Shown piece by piece: positions 15,257 to 23,609 of a stretch of 46,237 nucleotides of DNA; position 1 is the stretch's first letter; each line of letters begins with the position of its first letter. A program made the position numbers and the translations under genes. This stretch comes from Alphaproteobacteria bacterium (GTDB lineage Bacteria > Pseudomonadota > Alphaproteobacteria > UBA3830), in contig BNWE01000002.1 in assembly GCA_025998595.1 (NCBI GenBank), forward strand, positions 1-46,237, in the 5' to 3' direction. The notes below the pieces were generated by a model that did not search any database, was not told the origin of the DNA, and saw nothing but the letters and a program-made list of their open reading frames with translations.

Positions 15257-17707
15257 TCAGGAATTTGCAGCTTCCATAAACATATCATCCGTGTGATTTG
15301 TTGCTGGCTTTTTACTGGCGATGGGAAGTGAACATATCACGCACGTGTTTCCGCTTGGATCCGTGTTAACCCCCAGTGATCCTCCATGCAATTCTATGAG
15401 AGATCTAACCAGCGGCATACTGGCGGTGTTCGATTCCACGTACTTAATTGTGGCTTTCTTGTGGGATTTCTTGAAAATCTCGGCATCATCGTTTGCGTGC
15501 ATCCCTATTGCCTCATCTTTGATAATGATTTTTACATTATTTCCATCAGATACCAGACGCAACTCGATTTTCCCATCTAGAGGAGTAAGTTGTATGGCAT
15601 TTATCAATATATTGAATACTGCCTGCTTTATGCGTTTTCTATCTCCGGTAAGTCTGGTGTTCGTGTTTTCAAAATAAGTAACAATTTTTATGTTTTTTTC
15701 CTTCGCACGCTTTTCCACCGCTGCCATCACTTCGTTTATCGTATCATGTATGAAAAAGATGGACATGTCGAGTTTGGAAGAGTCAATATCCACCGAAACC
15801 ATTTCCAGCAGATTATTGGTCAGCTGATAAAGTTGATTGGACGAGTCCAATATGTATTTGCAGTACTCGATTTGCTTGTCGTTCAAAGTCCCGTAATATT
15901 GATGCATGAGCAGCTCGGCAAAACCAATCAATGCATTTAACGGCTCTTTTAGTTCCGTTGATATGCCGTATACAAACTCATATCTGAGCTGTTGTGTAGC
16001 TTTAAGTGCCTGGCTTTTCTCCATAATGGCTCTTTGCACCATGCAGCTGTCGGTTATGTCCGTGTAGCTAAGCATGTGGGCTCCGTCCGGCAGTGGTATG
16101 TAGGAAAATAGAATGACGGAATTGTCTTTCCTCATGAGCTTTCCGCTTTTGGAAATCCTATCGGTTAGGTTGCTTATGTAGTTTTCCCGGAACATCTTCC
16201 AATCATCGCCATAATCGATGGAGTCTTTCATTATATCCAGCAATTCCGACAGATGCATTCCCTTGAGATCAGAGGTCTCTTTATCCTCCATTTTCCATAT
16301 TTTGAGTATGGAGTTATTGACGATCTTCAGGCGATTATCGCTGCCGTAAACGGCTATTCCCTCATGCAGATGATCAATGGTTTCCTTTTGAACAGCCAGG
16401 AGCGTATTGTTTTTTCGCTGCAACGCCAGGGAATCGGTAACGTCTTCATATATAAAGATCAACCCGCCAAGAGGATAAGGAGCCACCACCGTCCGCAGCG
16501 TGTTTCCGTTTGGTAAATGCATTAGCTCCTGTACTGGAGTCGTTATGGACGTAAACAACGCTAGTTGTGATTTCTTAAAAGCTTTGAAATCTGCATGCTC
16601 CGGCAATTGACGATTGTTTCTTCTCTCATCTAGTATTTCAGCATAGGTTGGCTTGGAATGCAGCCACCCCTGCTCAAGTTTCATGAGCTTATGGTAGGCG
16701 CCATTGAAGAACACAAGCCTTGTATTTTCACCAAATATCGCAATAGCTGTGGATAAATTTTCCAGCACTTCGTAGTTTGCCGTTACAATTCTATCCAAAT
16801 TGGAAGCGATACTCTCTTCGGACGTGATATCCATGGCAAATCCAACGAGATTCTGATTCGAGGTAGGAACTTCATGGACAGACAATTTTCTGCGAACTCC
16901 TTTTACCACCGCGAATTGGGAGATCGCCTGCATTCTATTGCATTTTTTCGCATTTTCCGCAAGAGAATGTCCCTGACCAAATAAATTTCCGGGAATCAAT
17001 GGTAGATTTTGAGCTAAAATCTTTTCTACAGAACTATCAAGCGCTTCCGCATAAGCTTTGTTGCAATAGGTTATGTCGAGACGGCCGTTTCTTTTCCAAA
17101 CTGGAATCGGAACCACATTTAATGTTTCTCGGAATTCTTCCAAAGTTTTCTCGACAGCAGCCTTTTGGTCTCTTAGAGCCTGCATTTCCAAAAATGATTT
17201 GGTTATATCTTTTCCCCATAGGATTATGGTTTCCAGTCCATTGATCGCGATTTTTGAGGCGTTTATCTCTATTTTTCTATCGTTGGCAAGCGCTAACACC
17301 GTAATGTTAAACGAAGCACCAGTTCTTATCATTTTTCCAAATAGATTTGATAATTGAATCGCATCTTCTCTGGCAACGAGCGCGATAATATCACCTATGA
17401 AAATCGTTGCATTATTTCTAAGATCAAAAAACGATCTGAATTTTTTAGATGAGCCTATGTATTCATTTTCTCCACTCCAGGCGATCCATCCATTATCGGC
17501 TAAGGACATAATCGAATGGTAATGGCAGAGCAAATCTCTATATTTCAGAGCGTTAAATCTTGATTTGTATACACAATGCAGAAGAATCACTGATGCCAGC
17601 ATAAAACACGCAACAGCTAGAAGCAAAGACTTTGAGAAAATAAAACATATAATCCCAAAAATAACAAGAAAAGAACTAAATAGATCTGCTTTGTACCAAG
17701 TCTTCAT
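15257..17707 (-). CDS. DivL-like PAS sensor pseudokinase (histidine kinase fold)
   Basis: An 816-residue inner-membrane protein: one hydrophobic hairpin (about 10-48), three or four PAS-like domains (for example PIPVWKRNGRLDITYCNKAY near 200, typical of alphaproteobacterial DivL-type kinases), then a HisKA-like helix and an ATPase domain. The site where histidine kinases have HELRTPLN reads TELKEPLNALIGFAELL, with Thr at about 584 in place of His. Caulobacter DivL has Tyr there. The N box is partly kept (FNILINAIQLTP), the G1 box reads DEAIGM, and the end GGSLGVNTDPSGNTCVIC is kinase-like. It is therefore probably an allosteric regulator of a cell-cycle phosphorelay (CckA type), not a phosphodonor; this is family-based inference. 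The part from 16113 upward is duplicated at 21436. Confidence 0.8.
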   Translation of the reverse strand: MKTWYKADLFSSFLVIFGIICFIFSKSLLLAVACFMLASVILLHCVYKSRFNALKYRDLLCHYHSIMSLADNGWIAWSGENEYIGSSKKFRSFFDLRNNATIFIGDIIALVAREDAIQLSNLFGKMIRTGASFNITVLALANDRKIEINASKIAINGLETIILWGKDITKSFLEMQALRDQKAAVEKTLEEFRETLNVVPIPVWKRNGRLDITYCNKAYAEALDSSVEKILAQNLPLIPGNLFGQGHSLAENAKKCNRMQAISQFAVVKGVRRKLSVHEVPTSNQNLVGFAMDITSEESIASNLDRIVTANYEVLENLSTAIAIFGENTRLVFFNGAYHKLMKLEQGWLHSKPTYAEILDERRNNRQLPEHADFKAFKKSQLALFTSITTPVQELMHLPNGNTLRTVVAPYPLGGLIFIYEDVTDSLALQRKNNTLLAVQKETIDHLHEGIAVYGSDNRLKIVNNSILKIWKMEDKETSDLKGMHLSELLDIMKDSIDYGDDWKMFRENYISNLTDRISKSGKLMRKDNSVILFSYIPLPDGAHMLSYTDITDSCMVQRAIMEKSQALKATQQLRYEFVYGISTELKEPLNALIGFAELLMHQYYGTLNDKQIEYCKYILDSSNQLYQLTNNLLEMVSVDIDSSKLDMSIFFIHDTINEVMAAVEKRAKEKNIKIVTYFENTNTRLTGDRKRIKQAVFNILINAIQLTPLDGKIELRLVSDGNNVKIIIKDEAIGMHANDDAEIFKKSHKKATIKYVESNTASMPLVRSLIELHGGSLGVNTDPSGNTCVICSLPIASKKPATNHTDDMFMEAANS

Positions 17708-17970
17708 TGAACAAAACCACCTAAAGCGAAATCAAAGAGCACCGAATCGCCAGTTAGAAAATACATTCCTGATTTAATTATCACGAGAACATATAAAAAA
17801 CGCAAGATAACATCTAATGTTTTTATTAAAATAAATAATAAAGATAAAAAAGATGCGACCTTTAGCGAAATATTAACTTTATTCCTATATTATTCTCTCA
17901 ATTGAGAAGTTAGACCTATTGCAAAGGTTGAGTTTGAGTTAATAATGTGTTAAAGGTCATATAGGCTCTG

Positions 17971-18000
17971 TTGAGAACGTTTTTTAGGATTAAGTATAAA
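17971..18000 (+). promoter_or_regulatory. Candidate distal promoter of topA
   Basis: TTGAGA (17971-17976), 18-bp spacer, TATAAA (17995-18000). It lies in the 579-bp divergent region between the divL-like gene and topA. The identical site in the second copy is at 23294-23323. Confidence 0.35.
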
Positions 18001-18014
18001 TTCTAGTTTTTCAG

Positions 18015-18023
18015 TGGTATAAT
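18015..18023 (+). promoter_or_regulatory. Extended -10 promoter of topA
   Basis: TGGTATAAT is a consensus extended -10 element. Transcription from here would give a leader of about 255 nt before the topA ATG at 18287. The leader contains TTCAGGTAT three times (18026, 18123, 18207). The duplicate is at 23338-23346. Confidence 0.45.
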
Positions 18024-18286
18024 GCTTCAGGTATTTTATTGAAGTTTGAGGGATTATAGAACAGGCAGAGATAGTTTTTCTAGGTGATTTGGTAAGAGAA
18101 GATCATGCTTATCGGAAACTTTTTCAGGTATGATGAGTCCAGTTTACTTGGTAACAATTCCTAAGTTTAAGAAGACCTACCGATATAGTCAGTTTCGTAG
18201 GAATAGTTCAGGTATTTTCAAAAGTGATATAGCTCTTTACCATTTTTTATGATATGAGGGAGGTAGACACAATATGGGAAAGTAAG

Positions 18287-20770
18287 ATGCGTCTAGTAAT
18301 CGTAGAGTCTCCGGCGAAAGCGAAGACAATTAATAAATATCTCGGAAAAGATTACTCGGTGATGGCCAGCTACGGTCATATTCGAGATTTGCTAGCGAAA
18401 AACGGAAGCGTAAAGCCGGACGACAATTTCTCCATGGTTTGGGAAATCAGCGATCGCGGTAAGAAATGTATCAGCGATATATCTAAGCAATTGAAGTCCT
18501 GTGATGAATTGCTGCTTGCTACCGACCCTGATCGAGAGGGAGAGGCCATTTCGTGGCACATAAGAGAAGTACTGAATGAAAGTAGAAAGTTGGCGATTCC
18601 GGTTCGGAGAATTGTTTTTCACGAAATAACGAAGAACGCCATAAAAGAAGCCATCGCTCATCCGAGGGACATAGATATTGGGCTGGTCGATTCCTATTTG
18701 GCTCGTCGAGCTCTGGATTATCTGGTTGGCTTTACAATTTCTCCAATTTTATGGAGAAAGCTGCCGGGAAGTAAGTCCGCCGGCCGAGTGCAGTCTGTCG
18801 CTCTTCGAATTGTCGTCGATCGGGAAGTCGAGATAGAGCAATTTGAATCGCAGGAATATTGGACGATTGAAGCTAAATTTGCAGCAAAAAACAAGAAGAT
18901 ATTCGGTGCAAAACTAACTCATTTCGAAGGAAAAAAGCTGGGGAAATTTTCGGTAAATAATCAGGAAGACGCCTTTCGCATAAGAGATGCTCTTCTAACT
19001 CAGGATTTTATCGTGACTTCCACAGAGGAGAAGACCGTAAAGCGGAATCCTGCGCCTCCATTTATAACATCGACATTGCAGCAGGAAGCATCACGCAAAC
19101 TGGGATTTACCGCGAAAAAAACCATGCAGGTGGCGCAAAACCTCTACGAAGGTATTGATGTCGGCGGAGAAACAATCGCGTTAATCACATACATGAGAAC
19201 GGATAGCATAAATTTGTCCAAGGAAGCAATTGAAAAGATTAGAAATTTAATATCGACGAAATATGGGAATGATTTCATTCCATCGACTCCACGCGTTTAC
19301 AAAACAAAAGTGAAAAATGCCCAGGAGGCCCACGAAGCTGTTCGCCCCGTCGATGCAGACATAGCTCCCGAATCACTCAAGGGAAAGCTAAGCGCCGATC
19401 AGCTCAGGCTATATACATTGATCTGGAAGCGTGCCGTTGCTTCCCAAATGTCTTCGGCGGAATTTAATCAGGTGCAGGCTGATATTTCTGATATCCAAAC
19501 TACGAATAATGTATTTAGAGCCGTTGGAAGCACTCTGAAATTCGAGGGATTTCTCAAGGTATACGTGGAAGGAAAAGATGAATCCGATCAGCCGGAAGAC
19601 GAAGAGGCGGAAGGCATACTTCCTCCATTGGCCAAAGGCGACGAAGTCGGGAAGAGGGCCATCGAATCATTTCAGCATTTTACCACGCCGCCTCCGCGAT
19701 TTTCCGAAGCCAGTTTGGTAAAAAAACTGGAGGAGTTGGGAATCGGTAGACCGTCCACCTACGCCACCATATTGCAAGTTCTGCGGGACAGGGGGTACGT
19801 GAAGCTGGAACACAAGCATTTCGTTCCGGAAATTAGGGGAAGGCTTGTCACGTCATTTCTCATGAGTTTCTTCGATAAGTATCTGGAATATGGCTTTACG
19901 GCGGATATGGAGCAGTCGCTGGACGATGTTTCCAACGGCACTAAACCGAAGCTAGATCTGTTGATGGATTTCTGGACAGGATTTTGCGGCTACGTTAGCA
20001 ATACGAAAGGAATAACCATAACCAACGTCATCGATCGATTGAACGAATCTCTGGGATCGTTTTTGTTTAAATCCAACGAAGATGGAACTCTGAATAGAGT
20101 CTGCCCCGAGTGTAAAGCCGGTGAACTGAGCTTGAAAATAGGCAAATACGGGTCTTTTCTGGGATGCTCAAGATATCCGGAATGCAACTATGTCAACAGG
20201 CTGGATTCCTCGCAGCAAAACGCAGAGGGTGATGCCGCTGCAATCGAAGCGGCGGAATATCCGAAATTCTTGGGAGTTTCTCCGGACGATCAAATGGAAG
20301 TCTCTTTGCGCAAGGGACCCTATGGCTTGTATGTTCAAAAGGATGTGAAAACGCCGCCGATGGCTCCGGAAGAACAGGCTGAACAATCGGCCGAGAAGCC
20401 AACGAAAAAAGTGGCCCAAAAGGATGCGAAAGCAACGCCGGTGTCGGAGAAACCAGCGGGAAAATCGAAGAAAAAAGTGGCCAAGAAAGATACCGCTCCG
20501 AAGCCAATTCGCTCTTCCATTCCGAAATTCATCGATCCATCTAAAATGGATTTGAATACGGCTCTATGGCTCTTGAAGTTGCCGAATTCACTCGGAACCT
20601 ACGAAAACGATGACGTGAAAGTTGGCATAGGAAAATTCGGCCCGTACATACTATTTCGGGAAAAATACATATCCATAAGAAAACCGGAAGATGTACTGAC
20701 CATGACTCTGGACAACGCCGTGGAAATTATCAAAAACCGTAGAGAACGGAAGCCGCCTGAGAAGAAGTGA
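18287..20770 (+). CDS. topA: DNA topoisomerase I, copy 1
   Basis: Type IA topoisomerase that relaxes negative supercoils by passing one strand through a transient break. I start at ATG 18287 (MRLVIVESPAKAKTINKYLG), preceded by GGGAAAG; an in-frame ATG 33 bases upstream lacks a ribosome-binding site. The TOPRIM domain has Glu7 and ATDPDREGEAISWH (Asp80, Asp82, Glu84). The catalytic tyrosine is Tyr302 in ITYMRTDS. A four-cysteine zinc ribbon starts CPEC near 606 and ends GCSRYPEC near 626-633. A basic Lys/Ala-rich linker follows (about 700-740), then a C-terminal Topo-C-like repeat. At 827 residues it is full length. An identical second copy lies at 23610; two intact topA genes in one genome is unusual. 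Confidence 0.96.
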   Translation: MRLVIVESPAKAKTINKYLGKDYSVMASYGHIRDLLAKNGSVKPDDNFSMVWEISDRGKKCISDISKQLKSCDELLLATDPDREGEAISWHIREVLNESRKLAIPVRRIVFHEITKNAIKEAIAHPRDIDIGLVDSYLARRALDYLVGFTISPILWRKLPGSKSAGRVQSVALRIVVDREVEIEQFESQEYWTIEAKFAAKNKKIFGAKLTHFEGKKLGKFSVNNQEDAFRIRDALLTQDFIVTSTEEKTVKRNPAPPFITSTLQQEASRKLGFTAKKTMQVAQNLYEGIDVGGETIALITYMRTDSINLSKEAIEKIRNLISTKYGNDFIPSTPRVYKTKVKNAQEAHEAVRPVDADIAPESLKGKLSADQLRLYTLIWKRAVASQMSSAEFNQVQADISDIQTTNNVFRAVGSTLKFEGFLKVYVEGKDESDQPEDEEAEGILPPLAKGDEVGKRAIESFQHFTTPPPRFSEASLVKKLEELGIGRPSTYATILQVLRDRGYVKLEHKHFVPEIRGRLVTSFLMSFFDKYLEYGFTADMEQSLDDVSNGTKPKLDLLMDFWTGFCGYVSNTKGITITNVIDRLNESLGSFLFKSNEDGTLNRVCPECKAGELSLKIGKYGSFLGCSRYPECNYVNRLDSSQQNAEGDAAAIEAAEYPKFLGVSPDDQMEVSLRKGPYGLYVQKDVKTPPMAPEEQAEQSAEKPTKKVAQKDAKATPVSEKPAGKSKKKVAKKDTAPKPIRSSIPKFIDPSKMDLNTALWLLKLPNSLGTYENDDVKVGIGKFGPYILFREKYISIRKPEDVLTMTLDNAVEIIKNRRERKPPEKK

Positions 20771-20771
20771 G

Positions 20772-20870
20772 CCAACGTGACGTTGGATCCGTTTACTGCT
20801 TCGCCTCCGATTAAAATGTATGCGAGATGTACTTGCGATACAGAGCTTTTTCCTAGAGTATATTTTTCAC
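20772..20870 (+). repeat. Half palindromic element (SVTLDPF family) after topA
   Basis: CCAACGTGACGTTGG at 20772-20786, starting 1 bp past the topA stop codon, is followed by ATCCGTTTACTGCTTCGCC as at the left ends in fcl and hscB. A matching right end is not evident, so this is a partial copy. It is duplicated at 26095-26193. Confidence 0.7.
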
Positions 20871-20930
20871 CAATTCACTGTATGAATAAGGACTTTCTCT
20901 CCTGGATCCTACGCCACTTTGTGGCTCTGA

Positions 20931-21038
20931 ATGACGAGAAACTCTAAAATTACCGTCATCCAGAAGAGCGTAGCGACATCTGGATCCAGGGCTACAAAAG
21001 AAGCGCTCACGACGACGCTGCACCTCTAGGAAATAGCC
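20931..21038 (-). repeat. Dispersed repeat (GGCTATTTCCTAGAG family), copy 2
   Basis: This is the reverse complement of the block at 1945-2052. It lies between convergent topA and the outer-membrane-protein fragment. The inner dyad (ATGACGAGAAACTCT ... TTACCGTCAT) could act as a terminator for either side. It extends a little further than copy 1 on the side where copy 1 is cut by IS110 sequence. Confidence 0.75.
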
Positions 21039-21048
21039 ATGCAATGCT

Positions 21049-21342
21049 CTATAGGCAATTTATGTTGTAGACAACCAATGCGCGAACGTTCCAGCCGCCG
21101 GTAGTTTTCGCTTTTAATTCAGTATTGCCTAAAACATTAATGTGAGCATTAACAGCATCATGGTTACAATCAGAGCTTATGTTATATTTTCCGTTAAATG
21201 TCTTTTTTGAAGCAAATCTGTATTCTGCCTCTAAACGAGCAGACAATTTCTTACCAAACGCCTTTTCTACACCCAGAGCAATGGCCGGAGCAAACTTCGC
21301 AATTTTTACATCAGATCCAAACGTTTTTTTTAAAGTCTCAGT
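21049..21342 (-). pseudogene. C-terminal fragment of the outer-membrane-protein gene
   Basis: Identical to the last 98 codons or so of the intact gene at 26372-27268. The signal peptide and roughly two-thirds of the barrel are missing because the duplication border cuts the gene at 21342. No start site or promoter is present. The upstream chimeric frame (21330-23030) ends inside it in a different frame, so it is not expected to be translated. Confidence 0.92.
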
Positions 21343-23030
21343 TCACCGGCTTTACACTCGGGGCAGACTCTATTCAGAGTTCCATCTTCGTTGGATTTAA
21401 ACAAAAACGATCCCAGAGATTCGTTCAATCGATCGATGACGGAATTGTCTTTCCTCATGAGCTTTCCGCTTTTGGAAATCCTATCGGTTAGGTTGCTTAT
21501 GTAGTTTTCCCGGAACATCTTCCAATCATCGCCATAATCGATGGAGTCTTTCATTATATCCAGCAATTCCGACAGATGCATTCCCTTGAGATCAGAGGTC
21601 TCTTTATCCTCCATTTTCCATATTTTGAGTATGGAGTTATTGACGATCTTCAGGCGATTATCGCTGCCGTAAACGGCTATTCCCTCATGCAGATGATCAA
21701 TGGTTTCCTTTTGAACAGCCAGGAGCGTATTGTTTTTTCGCTGCAACGCCAGGGAATCGGTAACGTCTTCATATATAAAGATCAACCCGCCAAGAGGATA
21801 AGGAGCCACCACCGTCCGCAGCGTGTTTCCGTTTGGTAAATGCATTAGCTCCTGTACTGGAGTCGTTATGGACGTAAACAACGCTAGTTGTGATTTCTTA
21901 AAAGCTTTGAAATCTGCATGCTCCGGCAATTGACGATTGTTTCTTCTCTCATCTAGTATTTCAGCATAGGTTGGCTTGGAATGCAGCCACCCCTGCTCAA
22001 GTTTCATGAGCTTATGGTAGGCGCCATTGAAGAACACAAGCCTTGTATTTTCACCAAATATCGCAATAGCTGTGGATAAATTTTCCAGCACTTCGTAGTT
22101 TGCCGTTACAATTCTATCCAAATTGGAAGCGATACTCTCTTCGGACGTGATATCCATGGCAAATCCAACGAGATTCTGATTCGAGGTAGGAACTTCATGG
22201 ACAGACAATTTTCTGCGAACTCCTTTTACCACCGCGAATTGGGAGATCGCCTGCATTCTATTGCATTTTTTCGCATTTTCCGCAAGAGAATGTCCCTGAC
22301 CAAATAAATTTCCGGGAATCAATGGTAGATTTTGAGCTAAAATCTTTTCTACAGAACTATCAAGCGCTTCCGCATAAGCTTTGTTGCAATAGGTTATGTC
22401 GAGACGGCCGTTTCTTTTCCAAACTGGAATCGGAACCACATTTAATGTTTCTCGGAATTCTTCCAAAGTTTTCTCGACAGCAGCCTTTTGGTCTCTTAGA
22501 GCCTGCATTTCCAAAAATGATTTGGTTATATCTTTTCCCCATAGGATTATGGTTTCCAGTCCATTGATCGCGATTTTTGAGGCGTTTATCTCTATTTTTC
22601 TATCGTTGGCAAGCGCTAACACCGTAATGTTAAACGAAGCACCAGTTCTTATCATTTTTCCAAATAGATTTGATAATTGAATCGCATCTTCTCTGGCAAC
22701 GAGCGCGATAATATCACCTATGAAAATCGTTGCATTATTTCTAAGATCAAAAAACGATCTGAATTTTTTAGATGAGCCTATGTATTCATTTTCTCCACTC
22801 CAGGCGATCCATCCATTATCGGCTAAGGACATAATCGAATGGTAATGGCAGAGCAAATCTCTATATTTCAGAGCGTTAAATCTTGATTTGTATACACAAT
22901 GCAGAAGAATCACTGATGCCAGCATAAAACACGCAACAGCTAGAAGCAAAGACTTTGAGAAAATAAAACATATAATCCCAAAAATAACAAGAAAAGAACT
23001 AAATAGATCTGCTTTGTACCAAGTCTTCAT
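21330..23030 (-). pseudogene. Truncated divL-like gene fused in frame to a topA piece
   Basis: The first 530 or so residues are identical to the divL-like protein at 15257-17707 (membrane anchor and PAS domains). At the junction the frame passes into the inverted topA segment, which on this strand is read in its normal sense and frame: IDRLNESLGSFLFKSNEDG and then RVCPECKAGEL, followed by two residues and a stop. The HisKA-like and ATPase domains are lost, and half a TopA zinc ribbon is gained. The native promoter region is kept, so a 566-residue membrane PAS protein could be made. It might compete with the intact protein, but no function can be assumed. Confidence 0.9.
21337..21441 (-). repeat. 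Inverted topA segment at the duplication junction
   Basis: These 105 bp are the reverse complement of topA 20026-20130 (equally 25349-25453). The outer 6 bases on each side are shared with the flanking block: CTCAGT at 21337-21342 and ATGACG at 21436-21441. The 93 bp between them occur nowhere in this orientation outside the junction. This is the hallmark of a template switch at microhomology. Confidence 0.95.
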
Positions 23031-23609
23031 TGAACAAAACCACCTAAAGCGAAATCAAAGAGCACCGAATCGCCAGTTAGAAAATACATTCCTGATTTAA
23101 TTATCACGAGAACATATAAAAAACGCAAGATAACATCTAATGTTTTTATTAAAATAAATAATAAAGATAAAAAAGATGCGACCTTTAGCGAAATATTAAC
23201 TTTATTCCTATATTATTCTCTCAATTGAGAAGTTAGACCTATTGCAAAGGTTGAGTTTGAGTTAATAATGTGTTAAAGGTCATATAGGCTCTGTTGAGAA
23301 CGTTTTTTAGGATTAAGTATAAATTCTAGTTTTTCAGTGGTATAATGCTTCAGGTATTTTATTGAAGTTTGAGGGATTATAGAACAGGCAGAGATAGTTT
23401 TTCTAGGTGATTTGGTAAGAGAAGATCATGCTTATCGGAAACTTTTTCAGGTATGATGAGTCCAGTTTACTTGGTAACAATTCCTAAGTTTAAGAAGACC
23501 TACCGATATAGTCAGTTTCGTAGGAATAGTTCAGGTATTTTCAAAAGTGATATAGCTCTTTACCATTTTTTATGATATGAGGGAGGTAGACACAATATGG
23601 GAAAGTAAG

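Larger units (their letters stand above)
16113..21342 (+). repeat. Copy 1 of a 5,230-bp direct duplication
   Basis: This block recurs at 21436-26665 at a constant offset of 5,323 bp. It covers the 5' two-thirds of the divL-like gene, the divergent promoter region, topA, a dispersed repeat, and the 3' part of the outer-membrane-protein gene. Encoded proteins are identical between the copies, and the non-coding stretches I compared are also identical. Confidence 0.95.

Noticed and set aside
18254..18286. Longer topA start (ATG 18254)
   Set aside because: The extra 11 residues precede the universal MRLVIVESPAKAK start and lack a ribosome-binding site, whereas ATG 18287 has GGGAAAG.
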